Shown: piece by piece, positions 34,544 through 43,644 of the stretch
Numbering within the stretch: the stretch's first letter is position 1
How the letters are laid out: every line of letters starts with the position of its first letter
NCBI GenBank assembly: GCA_016716425.1
Contig: JADJWJ010000006.1
Location: 1 to 64,000 of the forward strand
Direction of reading: 5' to 3'
DNA length: 64,000 nucleotides
Source of the DNA: Betaproteobacteria bacterium
GTDB taxonomy: Bacteria > Pseudomonadota > Gammaproteobacteria > Burkholderiales > Casimicrobiaceae
Program-made: the position numbers and the translations under genes
The notes under the pieces: generated by a model
What the model saw: the letters and a program-made list of their open reading frames with translations, nothing else
Database searches by the model: none
What the model was told of the DNA's origin: nothing

Positions 34544-36070
34544 ATGCGTGTCTTCCGCCTGATCCGCATCACGACCGTCGCGCTGCGTTTCGGGCTGGAC
34601 GACATCCTGCTGTCGCACGAGCGCTTGCGCGGCCTGCGGCCATGGGTCAACCGCGTCCTGTTCTGGCGCGACCTGTCGCAGCCGCCCGCGGTGCGCCTGC
34701 GGCTCGCGCTGGAGGCGCTGGGACCCATCTTCGTCAAGTTCGGGCAGGTGCTCTCCACGCGGCGCGACATCCTGCCGACCGACGTCGCGGACGAGCTCGC
34801 GCGGCTGCAGGACCGCGTGCCGCCGTTCCCGGCCGAGCAGGTGATCGCCACGCTCGAGCGCGCCTACAGGAAGCCGGTCGACCAGGTGTTCGCCGCGTTC
34901 GACCGCGTGCCGGTCGCGAGCGCCTCCGTGGCGCAGGTGCACTTCGCGGACCTGCCGGACGGAACGCCCGTCGCCGTCAAGGTGCTGCGTCCGGGCATCG
35001 AGGACGTCATCGAGCACGACCTCGCGCTGATGCAGACGGCGGCGAGCCTGCTCGAGCGCGTTTCGGCCGACGGCCGCCGGCTGCGCCCGCGCGAAGTCGT
35101 CGCCGAATTCGAGAAGTCGCTCGCCGACGAACTCGACCTGACGCGCGAAGCGGCCAACTGCTCGCAGCTGCGCCGCAACTTCCGCAACTCGCGGCTGCTG
35201 CTCGTGCCCGCCGTGTACTGGGACTGGTGCAACGAGCAGGTGATGGTGATGGAGCGGATGAGCGGGATCCCGGTCTCGCACGTCGACCGGCTGGTCGCCG
35301 CCGGCATCGACCTGAAGCGCCTCGCGCGCGCCGGTGTCGAGCTGTTCTTCACGCAGGTGTTCCGCGACGGCTTTTTCCACGCCGACATGCACCCGGGGAA
35401 CATCTTCGTCGCCGTCGACGCGGGGAACCACGGCAAGTACATCGGGCTCGACTACGGCATCGTCGGCACGCTGTCCGACCGCGACAAGAGCTACCTCGCG
35501 CAGAACTTCATCGCGTTCTTCCGCCGCGACTACCAACGCGTGGCGACCGCGCACGTCGAGTCCGGCTGGGTGCCGCCCGACACGCGCGTCGACGAGCTGG
35601 AAAAGGAAGTGCGCGTCGTGCTGGAGCCGATCTTCGATCGCCCGCTGTCGCAGATCTCGCTCGGCCGCGTGCTGATGCAGCTGTTCCGCGCGTCGCGCCG
35701 CTTCAACGTCGAGATCCAGCCGCAGCTCGTCCTGCTGCAGAAGACGCTGCTCAACGTCGAGGGGCTGGGCCGCGAGCTCGACCCCGAGCTCGATCTGTGG
35801 ACGACCGCGAAGCCGTACCTCGAGCGCTGGATGGAAGAGCAGATCGGGCCGCGGGCGCTGCAGCGGCGGCTGCTCGCCGAAGCGCCTTACCTCGTGTCGG
35901 CGCTGCCGGAACTCCCGCGCCTCCTGCACCAGCGGCTGCTGGCGCCGCCGGCGGCCTCCGATACCGCGCTCAAGGAACTGGCCGCCGCGCAGCGCACGCG
36001 CAGCCGCTGGCTCGCCGTCGTCGCCGTGCTGCTGGCGGTGATCATCGCGCTGCTGGTGGAGCGGGGGTAG
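34544..36070 (+). CDS. ubiB: UbiB ATPase/kinase-like protein of ubiquinone synthesis
   Basis: 508 residues, membrane-bound atypical kinase-like ATPase needed for ubiquinone synthesis. It has the UbiB KxGQ motif (KFGQVLSTRRDILP), the ATP lysine (VAVKVLRPGI), the catalytic HADMHPGNIF and the metal-binding GLDYGIVG, plus a C-terminal membrane helix (LAVVAVLLAVIIALLVE). In relatives it follows ubiJ directly. Here the two are separated by the regulator/microprotein/peptidase/cytochrome block, so it probably uses its own promoter. Confidence 0.94.
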   Translation: MRVFRLIRITTVALRFGLDDILLSHERLRGLRPWVNRVLFWRDLSQPPAVRLRLALEALGPIFVKFGQVLSTRRDILPTDVADELARLQDRVPPFPAEQVIATLERAYRKPVDQVFAAFDRVPVASASVAQVHFADLPDGTPVAVKVLRPGIEDVIEHDLALMQTAASLLERVSADGRRLRPREVVAEFEKSLADELDLTREAANCSQLRRNFRNSRLLLVPAVYWDWCNEQVMVMERMSGIPVSHVDRLVAAGIDLKRLARAGVELFFTQVFRDGFFHADMHPGNIFVAVDAGNHGKYIGLDYGIVGTLSDRDKSYLAQNFIAFFRRDYQRVATAHVESGWVPPDTRVDELEKEVRVVLEPIFDRPLSQISLGRVLMQLFRASRRFNVEIQPQLVLLQKTLLNVEGLGRELDPELDLWTTAKPYLERWMEEQIGPRALQRRLLAEAPYLVSALPELPRLLHQRLLAPPAASDTALKELAAAQRTRSRWLAVVAVLLAVIIALLVERG

Positions 36071-36120
36071 CAGCGGACTTGCGAGGCGTCGTGTCCAGGG
36101 CGGCCGACCTTGGCACAACC

Positions 36121-36217
36121 GTCGTCCCCGCGCAGGCGGGGATCCAGTGTCGTGACGCTCCCTGCGGACTTGCGCGAAGAAACGCGCCGCTGGGTCCCCG
36201 CCTGCGCGGGGACGACG
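36121..36217. repeat. Long extragenic inverted repeat between ubiB and ecotin
   Basis: GTCGTCCCCGCGCAGGCGGGG at the left and CCCCGCCTGCGCGGGGACGAC at the right are complementary and enclose about 55 bp. It is the same inner palindrome as copies A-C, but lacks their outer GTGCGTGAC arms. It lies between convergent ubiB and ecotin genes. Confidence 0.7.
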
Positions 36218-36295
36218 GCATTGCGGAAGCCCTGCGCAGTGCAAACGGCGGCCGGCGCAGGCGCAACCGCGAAGGGTCGCAACGCGCGATCCGGG

Positions 36296-36772
36296 TCAGC
36301 CCTTCTCCGCCGCCTTGAACTCGGGCGCGGCCCGCCACACCCGGTAGCGGACCTCCACGCCGTCGGGGACGTAGACGACGAGCGGCAGACGGCTGTTGTA
36401 GCGCAGGAGCTTCGGCTCGCCGCCGAGCGCGACGAAGCGGTCGACCTGCGGCGCGTCCGGGTCGACCGCCATCAGCGTACCGGCCATCGGACCCAATTCG
36501 CGCAGCACGTAGCGCGTGAATCCCCATCCGTCGACGGCCACGGCTTCCAGCCGGCCGCCGAAGAAGTAGCGGTTGCGCGCGTCGGTGCGCACGGTCTTGC
36601 CGACCTGCAGCTCCACCTTGAGCGCCGACTCGTCCTTCTCCTTCGGAACGCTGACGACGAAACGCGTCTGGCCGGGCTCGGCAGCGGGGAATGCCTTCAG
36701 GTAGTCGTCCGCCGCGTGAGCGGGCATCGTGCAGGCAAGCGCGAGCGCGCCCGCGAAGAGCAGTCGGGTCAT
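36296..36772 (-). CDS. eco: Ecotin-family serine protease inhibitor without cysteines
   Basis: 158 residues with a signal peptide (LLFAGALALACTMPAHA), so periplasmic. The match to E. coli ecotin is clear: LKVELQVGKT, VDGWGFTRYVL, KLLRYNSRLPLVVYVPDGVEV and YRVWRA. Ecotin blocks trypsin-, chymotrypsin- and elastase-like proteases. In the reactive loop, GTLMAV aligns with STMMAC of E. coli, giving Leu100 at the P1 position of Met84. The two cysteines that form the E. coli disulfide are replaced by Ala and Val; the mature protein has none. No known partner gene is adjacent. Confidence 0.85.
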   Translation of the reverse strand: MTRLLFAGALALACTMPAHAADDYLKAFPAAEPGQTRFVVSVPKEKDESALKVELQVGKTVRTDARNRYFFGGRLEAVAVDGWGFTRYVLRELGPMAGTLMAVDPDAPQVDRFVALGGEPKLLRYNSRLPLVVYVPDGVEVRYRVWRAAPEFKAAEKG

Positions 36773-36870
36773 GGCGGAGCTTTTCGGGTCGACGTGGGCG
36801 GCGGCCACGGTTGGCCGCTCGAACGCAGCGACCGCCATTATCGGCGAAACGCGGCGGCGGCGCCGCGACG

Positions 36871-37635
36871 CTAGGCGCGTCGCGTGGATGCCGGCTGCGC
36901 GTCGTCGCACCGGCCGCGGATCAGCGCGAGCGGCGCGCGGCGCAGGAAGCCGTTGGGCTCGCCCAGCATGAACTTGACCATGTCCTCGAGGGCCGCCTCG
37001 TTCATCTTGTCGGGCGGGAATTCGAGCGACACCGACTCGAAGCGGTCGACGTTGCGCAGCGTGACCTCGATCACCTGGTGGTGGTAGTCGGGCTGGAAGC
37101 GCACCGACGCCGAGATCGCCGTCTGCACGGTGAAGAGGCCGTAGCGGACGACTCGCCGCTCGTCCTGCTCGGTCTGGTACTGGTACGGCAGCGTGGAGCC
37201 GCGCAGCTTTTCCTCGATGCCCAGCGCCGACGCCGGCGAGACGCGCAGCGACACCGGGCCGCCGCCCTCCAGCCGATAGAAAAGCTCGACGTGCTCGAGG
37301 ACCTCCATGCCCGCCAGCGCGCGACGCCGGAACGAGACGAAGCCGCGATCGAACTGCGGGCGCTCGATCGTCAGCACGTTGTGCAGCCGGAAACTGTGGC
37401 CGACCTTCGGCCGGATGACCGCGAGGTGCCCCATCGCTTCGTCCAGCCAGCGGAAGGACCGCCACAGGATGCGGTCGATGTCCTTCAGCCCCTCCTCCAT
37501 CGGCTTGCGCGCGGCCTCGCCCTGCGCCCGCAGCGCCTCCGACTTGTCGCGCAGCTTGTCGAGCAGCGACCGCCTCAGGGGATCGGGTCTGCCTGCCGGA
37601 TCGTGTGCTTCGGCCATGTTGGTCTGGAGTTGCAT
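36871..37635 (-). CDS. Conserved-looking hypothetical protein
   Basis: About 254 residues from ATG 37635 (ATG 37617 and 37719 are also possible; none has a strong ribosome site). The N-terminal 40 residues are charged and helical (LLDKLRDKSEALRAQGEAARKPMEEGLKDID). The rest alternates beta-type stretches (VELFYRLEGGGPVSLRV, RYGLFTVQTAISASVRF, HHQVIEVTLRNVDRFESVSLEF). It has no signal peptide and no membrane segment. I do not recognise a family. It is divergent from potA. Confidence 0.6.
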   Translation of the reverse strand: MQLQTNMAEAHDPAGRPDPLRRSLLDKLRDKSEALRAQGEAARKPMEEGLKDIDRILWRSFRWLDEAMGHLAVIRPKVGHSFRLHNVLTIERPQFDRGFVSFRRRALAGMEVLEHVELFYRLEGGGPVSLRVSPASALGIEEKLRGSTLPYQYQTEQDERRVVRYGLFTVQTAISASVRFQPDYHHQVIEVTLRNVDRFESVSLEFPPDKMNEAALEDMVKFMLGEPNGFLRRAPLALIRGRCDDAQPASTRRA

Positions 37636-37875
37636 GTCGCGCCCCGCGCCGCCCCGTCGAGAGATCATGACAATGGCATGACCCTCGGCCGGCGGTCGAG
37701 GGCCGTCGCCGATGCTCATGCAAAGGTCGTGCCCTTCGTGCCGCCGCGGGATCGCCAGAGGGGAACATCGGCCATGGCGTACCGCCGCCGGCGACGCCGT
37801 GCGTCACCCCGGTGCCCGATCGCGGCCGGCCGGCGACCCGTCAAGCGTCTCGTTCTGCGGTGCGGCAATTGCCGC

Positions 37876-37881
37876 TACAAT
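37876..37881 (+). promoter_or_regulatory. -10 box (TACAAT) for the pot operon
   Basis: TACAAT in GCCGCTACAATCCGGGGCG lies 42 bp upstream of potA and matches the promoter context seen elsewhere. A weak TTCTGC at 37853-37858 has 17-bp spacing. Confidence 0.5.
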
Positions 37882-37922
37882 CCGGGGCGCCAGCAATTCC
37901 GTTCCGCTTCACTTTCCGGCCG

Positions 37923-39008
37923 ATGGCGCTACTCGAGATTCAGGACGTCACGCGCCGATTCGGCGACTTCACGGCCGTCGACAAAGTCAGCCTGTCGATC
38001 CGGGCCGGCGAGTTCTTCACGCTGCTCGGTCCGTCGGGCTGCGGCAAGACCACGCTGCTGCGCATGATCGCGGGGTTCGACGTGCCTGACGGCGGCGCGA
38101 TCCTGCTCGACGGCGAGGACCTCGCGCAGCGGCCACCCGAGGGACGCCCGGTCCGCACGGTCTTCCAGAGCTACGCGCTGTTCCCGCACATGACGGTGCA
38201 GGGCAACATCGCGTTTCCGCTCAAGATGGCGCGCACGCCGGCGGCCGATATACCGGCCAAGGTCGAGGAGGCGCTGGCCGACGTCCGGCTGACGGGGTTC
38301 GGCAAGCGCTTCCCGCACGAGTTGTCGGGCGGACAGCGCCAGCGCGTCGCCATCGCGCGCGCGCTCGTCACCCATCCGACGGTCCTGCTGCTCGACGAGC
38401 CGCTGGCCGCGCTCGACGCCAAGCTGCGCGAGGAGATGCAGATCGAGTTGATCAACCTCCAGAAGGAGGTCGGGATCACGTTCATCTACGTCACGCACGA
38501 CCAGACCGAGGCGCTCGCGCTGTCGCACCGGATTGCCGTGATGAACAAGGGCCGCGTCGAGCAGATCGACGAGCCGGACCGCCTGTACGGGCTGCCGCGG
38601 ACGCGCTTCGTCGCGGAGTTCATCGGCACCTGCAACCTGCTCACGGGCCCCGTCACCGGGTCGGCCGACGGCGTGGTCACCGTCGACGTGCCGGACCTGG
38701 GACCGGTCCGGGTGTCGGCACAGGGGGCGCAGGCGACGCGGCCCGAAGGTGCCGTCGCGGTGCGGCCGGAGAAGGTCCGCCTGCACGCGCCGGGCAGCGC
38801 GCCGGCACGCGACAACCACTTTACCGGCGCGGTGACGGGGTTCCTGTATCAGGGGGACGTCACCGTCTACATGGTCCGCTCGGAGAGGGGGCACACGCTG
38901 GAGGCACTGCTCGCGAACTCCGGCTCGGGCCTCGCCAAGTTCTTCGAGGTCGGCGACGCGGTCGAACTCTCGTGGCCGGCGGACGCCGGCCACTTCATCG
39001 ACGGGTAG
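37923..39008 (+). CDS. potA: Spermidine/putrescine ABC transporter ATPase
   Basis: 361 residues. Walker A GPSGCGKTT, signature LSGGQRQRVAIARAL, Walker B VLLLDEPLAALD and a C-terminal TOBE domain typical of PotA/PotG-type ATPases. It powers polyamine import with PotB, PotC and PotD, encoded next in the same order. ATG 37923 is the first start after the TACAAT box. The gap to potB is 5 nt. Confidence 0.92.
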   Translation: MALLEIQDVTRRFGDFTAVDKVSLSIRAGEFFTLLGPSGCGKTTLLRMIAGFDVPDGGAILLDGEDLAQRPPEGRPVRTVFQSYALFPHMTVQGNIAFPLKMARTPAADIPAKVEEALADVRLTGFGKRFPHELSGGQRQRVAIARALVTHPTVLLLDEPLAALDAKLREEMQIELINLQKEVGITFIYVTHDQTEALALSHRIAVMNKGRVEQIDEPDRLYGLPRTRFVAEFIGTCNLLTGPVTGSADGVVTVDVPDLGPVRVSAQGAQATRPEGAVAVRPEKVRLHAPGSAPARDNHFTGAVTGFLYQGDVTVYMVRSERGHTLEALLANSGSGLAKFFEVGDAVELSWPADAGHFIDG

Positions 39009-39013
39009 GACCG

Positions 39014-39919
39014 GTGCACAAGCGCGCGCCGGCATGGCTCGGCAAGTGGCTGGTCAGCGGACCGCCGCTCCTGTACCTCGTCGTGTTCTTCGCGGTTCCG
39101 TCGCTCATCATGGTGCTGGCGTCGTTCCGCACGCCCGGCGAGTTCGGCGGGCTGGCACCGCTCGTCGACGAGAGCGGCGCCGTCGATCTGACGCTCGACA
39201 GCTACACGCGGCTCCTGTCCGAACCGCTCTACGCGGAGATCTTCGTCAAGTCGTTCTGGTACGCGCTCGTCACCACGGTCGTGTGCCTCGTGCTCGCGTA
39301 TCCGCTCGCGACGCTGATCGCGAAAAGCGAGCGCCGGCACCGCGACCTGCTGCTGCTGCTCGTCATCCTGCCGTTCTGGAGCAACTTCCTGATCCGCGTG
39401 TACGCGTGGATGATCATCCTCGGGCCGAACGCGGCCCTCGCGCGCGCCGTCAACGGCGTGCTCGCCCTGTTCGGGCACGAGCCGGTGCCGCTGCTGTTCA
39501 GCGCGTTCGCCGTGCTGGTCTGCCTGGTCTACGTGCACCTGCCGTTCATGGTGCTGCCGCTGTACGCCAACCTCGAGAAGCACGACCAGTCGCTCCTCGA
39601 CGCGGCGCAGGACCTGGGCGCCAGCGCGTGGCAACGGTTCTGGCGGATCACGTTCCCCCTTTCGCTGCCCGGCGTGTACGCGGGCTCGGCACTCGTGTTC
39701 ATCCCGGCCTTCGGCATCTTCGCGATTCCCGACATCCTGGGCGGCCCTGACGACAGCCTGATCGGCAACGTGATCAAGCAGCAGTTCCTAGAGACGCGCG
39801 ACTGGCCGTTCGGCTCCGTGCTCTCGCTCGTGCTCACCGTGCTGGCGCTCGCCCTCGCGGGGCTCGCCGCGTGGATCGGCCAGCGCGGCGTCGGCCGCCT
39901 CGCATCCGGCGATGCGTAA
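39014..39919 (+). CDS. potB: Polyamine ABC transporter permease
   Basis: 301 residues, inner membrane, six predicted helices. The EAA-type cytoplasmic loop is DAAQDLGASAWQRFWRITFPLSLPG. GTG 39014 places the start five bases after potA, and the basic N-terminus HKRAPAWLGKWL is typical of PotB. It overlaps potC by 8 bp. Confidence 0.92.
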   Translation: MHKRAPAWLGKWLVSGPPLLYLVVFFAVPSLIMVLASFRTPGEFGGLAPLVDESGAVDLTLDSYTRLLSEPLYAEIFVKSFWYALVTTVVCLVLAYPLATLIAKSERRHRDLLLLLVILPFWSNFLIRVYAWMIILGPNAALARAVNGVLALFGHEPVPLLFSAFAVLVCLVYVHLPFMVLPLYANLEKHDQSLLDAAQDLGASAWQRFWRITFPLSLPGVYAGSALVFIPAFGIFAIPDILGGPDDSLIGNVIKQQFLETRDWPFGSVLSLVLTVLALALAGLAAWIGQRGVGRLASGDA

Positions 39920-40685
39920 GCGCTCCGCCTGGCTGTGGACGGCGGCGCTGCTGGCGTACGCGTTCCTCTACCTGCCGCTGGTCATCGTCGTCGTCTACTC
40001 GTTCAACGACTCCCGGCTCAACGCGGAGTGGGTCGGGTTCACGCTCGACTGGTACCGCAAGCTCTTCGCCAACGAGGAGATGCTGCTCGCGGCGGGCAAC
40101 TCGCTGCTGATCGGGCTGGTGGCGAGCGGGGTCTCGACGGTGCTCGGCACGATGGCCGGCATCGCGATGTACCGGTACCGGCTGCGTGCGCTGCCGATCC
40201 TCGTGCTCACGCCGATCGCGATCCCCGAGATCCTGATGGGCGTCGCGCTGCTGATCTTCTTCGTCATGCTCAATTTCACGCTCGGGCTCGTATCGGTCGC
40301 GCTCGCGCACATCGCGTTCTGCATCGGCTTCGTCGCGATCGTCGTGCGCGCCCGCATGGCCGGCATGGACGAGAGCCTCGTGGAGGCGGCGCGCGACTGC
40401 GGCGCGACGCCGCTGCAGGCCTTCGTCCACGTGACGCTGCCGCTGATCATGCCCGGCGTGATCGCGGGGGCCCTGATGGCGTTCACGCTGTCCATCGACG
40501 ACTTCGTGATCACGTTCTTCACGGCCGGCGCGGGCACCGTCACGCTGCCGCTGCAGATATACTCGATGATCAAGATCGCGGTGACGCCGGAGGTCAACGC
40601 CGTGTCAACGCTGCTGATGCTGCTGACGTTGATGCTGATCGTCATCGCGTCCAAAGTCTCGCCCAGCCTTCTGCGTTCCGACTAG
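39912..40685 (+). CDS. potC: Polyamine ABC transporter permease
   Basis: 257 residues, inner membrane, six helices. The EAA loop EAARDCGATPLQAFVHVTLPLIMPG and the PotC-specific SIDDFVITFFTAG are present. It pairs with PotB to form the channel. Confidence 0.93.
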   Translation: MRKRSAWLWTAALLAYAFLYLPLVIVVVYSFNDSRLNAEWVGFTLDWYRKLFANEEMLLAAGNSLLIGLVASGVSTVLGTMAGIAMYRYRLRALPILVLTPIAIPEILMGVALLIFFVMLNFTLGLVSVALAHIAFCIGFVAIVVRARMAGMDESLVEAARDCGATPLQAFVHVTLPLIMPGVIAGALMAFTLSIDDFVITFFTAGAGTVTLPLQIYSMIKIAVTPEVNAVSTLLMLLTLMLIVIASKVSPSLLRSD

Positions 40686-40698
40686 GAGGAACCCTGCC

Positions 40699-41760
40699 GT
40701 GAAGAGACTCGCCGCCCTGATGCTGTCCGCGCTGGTCGCGCTTCCCGCAATCGCCAAGGACCAGCTGCACCTGTACAACTGGAACAACTACATCGCGCCG
40801 GAGACGGTCAAGCGGTTCGAGGAGTTCTGCAAGTGCCAGGTCGTGCAGACCTACTACTCGGACAACGAGGAGATGCTCGCCAAGCTCGCGGCCGGCGCCA
40901 AGGGCTACGACGTCATCGTGCCGACCGGCAACGCCGTGCAGGCGCTGATCCGCGGCAACCGGCTGCAGCCGCTCGACCGCGCCCAGCTGCCGAACATCAA
41001 GAACGTCGACCCGGTGTTCCTCGACACCAAGTTCGACCCGGGCAACAAGTTCTCGGTCCCGTACGCGATGTCGACGACGATCATCGGCTACAACGACGAG
41101 AAGATGAAGGAGCTCGGGCTGCCGACGGACACGTGGGCCGTCATCTTCGACCCCAAGCACCTGGAGAAGGTGAAGCGGCGGGTGACGGTGCTCGACAGCC
41201 CGAACGAGCTGTTCGCCGCCGCGCTGATCTACCTCGGCTACTCCGCCAACGACACCGACGAGAAGCACTGGAAGGAAGCCGCCGACCTCATCCGGAAAGC
41301 GAAGCCGTACTGGGCGGCGTTCAACGCGTCCTCCTACATCAAGGAGCTGACCGTCGGCAACATCTGGCTCGTCCACGGGTACTCGAACGACATCTTCCAG
41401 GCGAACCTCGACGCGCAGGCGGCCGGCCGCAAGTTCCGCATCGTGCAAGGGATGCCGAAGGAGGGCGCCGTGCTGGCCGTCGACAGCATGGTCATTCCGA
41501 AGGACGCGCCGCGGGCGGACCTCGCGCACAAGTTCATCAATTTCATGCTCGACGGGAAGAACTCCGCCGAGCTCACCAACCTCATCGGCTCCGGCAACCC
41601 GAACATGGACGCCGCCCGCTACATCAAGCCGGAGCTGAAGGCGCTGCCCGCCGTGTTCCCGCCGAAGGACGTGCAGGCGCGACTGGTGCAGCTGCAGGAT
41701 CTGACGGCCGCCCAGCGCCGGCTGCGCAGCCGGATGTGGACGGAGATCAAGGCCCGGTAG
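40699..41760 (+). CDS. potD: Periplasmic polyamine-binding protein
   Basis: 353 residues with a signal peptide (LAALMLSALVALPAIAK) and the PotD/PotF-type start LHLYNWNNYIAPETVKRFE. Acidic and aromatic ligand residues occur in YYSDNEEMLAKL, VPYAMSTT and WLVHGYSND. It delivers spermidine or putrescine to PotBC. An AGGAGG site precedes ATG 40699. End of the potABCD operon. Confidence 0.92.
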   Translation: MKRLAALMLSALVALPAIAKDQLHLYNWNNYIAPETVKRFEEFCKCQVVQTYYSDNEEMLAKLAAGAKGYDVIVPTGNAVQALIRGNRLQPLDRAQLPNIKNVDPVFLDTKFDPGNKFSVPYAMSTTIIGYNDEKMKELGLPTDTWAVIFDPKHLEKVKRRVTVLDSPNELFAAALIYLGYSANDTDEKHWKEAADLIRKAKPYWAAFNASSYIKELTVGNIWLVHGYSNDIFQANLDAQAAGRKFRIVQGMPKEGAVLAVDSMVIPKDAPRADLAHKFINFMLDGKNSAELTNLIGSGNPNMDAARYIKPELKALPAVFPPKDVQARLVQLQDLTAAQRRLRSRMWTEIKAR

Positions 41761-41878
41761 CTCTCGCGCAGGCTGCCTGACCATCTGCGCGCCGGGCCGC
41801 CCGGCCCGGTGCCGGCCGGTGTCCCGGCTCCCGCGCGAGGCGTAGACTGCCCGCGGGAGACTGGATGGAGGATGTCCG

Positions 41879-42865
41879 GTGAGGCGACGTGACGCGCTGC
41901 TCGCATTGCTGGCGGCCGGCGCCGCGGTTCCGCGTCCCGCGGGCGCGCAGCAGCCCGCGCGCACGTACCGCGTCGGCCTGTTCGTGGGGGGCACGGCTAC
42001 CGCGGTCGCGCGCCAGCGGGCGGCGGTCGTCGAGCGTCTCGCGACGCATGGAATCGTCGAGGGCCGCAATCTGCAGGTGCTGGTGCGAATCGGGAGCTTC
42101 AACCGCGCGACCGACGCGGAGGTCGCGCAAGCGCTCGTCGCCGCGAAGCTGGACGCGATCCTCGTCGACACGAGTCCGCTGGCGGTCCGGCTCCGCGAGG
42201 CCACCCGCACGATTCCGCTCGTGTTCGCCGGCGTCGCCGACCCGATCGGAGCAGGTCTGGTGCGGACTTTCGCCAAGCCGGGCGGCAACGCGACCGGCAC
42301 CTACATCTCGCAGCTCGAGATCAGCGCCAAGCGCCTGGAGCTGCTGCGCGAGCTGCTGCCGGATGCGCGGCACGTCTGGGTGCCGCGAAACACCGCCGGA
42401 CCGGACTACGACGTGCTGCCGCACCTGCACGACGTCGGAAAGCGGCTGGCGTTCAGGTTGACCGAGGTCACGGCAGCGCCGTCGCAGCCGTTTCCCGCGG
42501 CGACGTGGGCCTCCGCCTACGACAAGCCGGATGCGATCGTCACCGTCCAGCGCTGGGTCGCCTTCGGATTGGACGCGCTCGCGGGCCAGATCGTCGAATT
42601 CGCGATCGCCCAGCGGATTCCGTCGATGTTCTGGGAAGCGGAGATGGCAGCGCGAGGCGCGACGATCGCCTACGGCGTCGACCCCGGGAAGGAGCTCGCG
42701 CGCGCGACCGACCAGCTCGCGCGCGTCCTGAAGGGCGCGAGCCCCGCGTCCCTGCCGGTGGACCAGGCCACCGAGTACGAACTGGTGATCAGCCGCAAGT
42801 CCGTCAAGGCGCTCGGCATCACGATCCCGTCGGCGATCCTGGCGCGGGCCCGCGTGGTCGACTGA
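41879..42865 (+). CDS. Orphan ABC transporter substrate-binding protein (ABC_sub_bind family)
   Basis: 328 residues with a twin-arginine-like start (MRRRDALLALLAAGAAVPRPAGA) and the PF04392-type fold (GLFVGG, VFAGVADPIGAGLV, KPGGNATG, KRLELLREL, KALGITIP). It is exported. No permease or ATPase gene of its class is next to it. Proteins of this group often occur in large orphan sets in Burkholderiales. GTG 41879 follows GGAGGATGTCC. The ligand is unknown. Confidence 0.8.
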   Translation: MRRRDALLALLAAGAAVPRPAGAQQPARTYRVGLFVGGTATAVARQRAAVVERLATHGIVEGRNLQVLVRIGSFNRATDAEVAQALVAAKLDAILVDTSPLAVRLREATRTIPLVFAGVADPIGAGLVRTFAKPGGNATGTYISQLEISAKRLELLRELLPDARHVWVPRNTAGPDYDVLPHLHDVGKRLAFRLTEVTAAPSQPFPAATWASAYDKPDAIVTVQRWVAFGLDALAGQIVEFAIAQRIPSMFWEAEMAARGATIAYGVDPGKELARATDQLARVLKGASPASLPVDQATEYELVISRKSVKALGITIPSAILARARVVD

Positions 42866-42893
42866 CGCCGGGCCGGCGCGCCCGGCGGCGAGG

Positions 42894-43577
42894 TCAGGCC
42901 GGCTGCATGCCGTGCCGCCGCTTGGCATCGGCGGCGTCCGGCGACGCGAGAAACGCGAGCAGCTCGCGCGCATGCGCCGGTTCCCTTGCCGCCGCGCTAA
43001 CGCCGCCCGCGAACGTCGTGACGATCGCGATCGGCGGCGGCAGCGTGCCGAGCACGGCGATGCCCGGTGCGCTCATCATCTCGGCGTACTGCTGGAACCC
43101 GAGGTCGGCCTCGCCGGAGGCCACGAGCGCCGCGACCGGCACGCCGGCGCGCGCCTGCACCATGCGCGGCGCGACCTCGCCGGCGATGCCCCAGCGCGCG
43201 AACAACCGGTTGAGCTCGGTCCCGCTGGGCCCGGTCGAGTAGCCGATGCGCCGCGCCGCGAGCACCGCTCGGCGCACGGCCTCCTCGGAGGCAATGTCCG
43301 GCCGCGGCGCATCCGCGGGAACCGCCACCGCGACGCCGGACTGCGTCACGTCCACGCGCGTTCCCGGCACGACGTGGCCGGCGGCGAGCAGGCGGTCGAG
43401 CGCGTCGGAGGCGAGCACGACGACGTCGAACGGCTCGCCGGCTTCCACGCGCTTCGCGGCGTCCACGCCGCCGACCGACTCGAACGCCACGCCGCACCCG
43501 GTGCGCCGCTCGAACGCGGCCGCGAGGTCCGCGAGGACCGCGCGCGTGGCCATGGAGGAAATGCCGGTGATCGTCAT
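42894..43577 (-). CDS. Substrate-binding protein, ModA/SBP_bac_11 type, without signal peptide
   Basis: 227 residues resembling molybdate-type binding proteins (ATRAVLADLAAAFERRTGCGV, EPFDVVVLASDALDRLL, GYSTGPSGTELNRLFARWGI, GEADLGFQQYAEM). The usual signal peptide is missing from ATG 43577; upstream codons read as arginine-rich noise. It may be cytoplasmic or have a mis-set 5' end. It is divergent from nothing and lies 67 bp from the dioxygenase on the same strand, whose transcript may extend into it. Confidence 0.65.
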   Translation of the reverse strand: MTITGISSMATRAVLADLAAAFERRTGCGVAFESVGGVDAAKRVEAGEPFDVVVLASDALDRLLAAGHVVPGTRVDVTQSGVAVAVPADAPRPDIASEEAVRRAVLAARRIGYSTGPSGTELNRLFARWGIAGEVAPRMVQARAGVPVAALVASGEADLGFQQYAEMMSAPGIAVLGTLPPPIAIVTTFAGGVSAAAREPAHARELLAFLASPDAADAKRRHGMQPA

Positions 43578-43644
43578 CGCGGATCGATCTCGTCGAGGCG
43601 ACCGCGGATCGTACACCGGCCGCGCACCGCGGACGATGCCGCCG

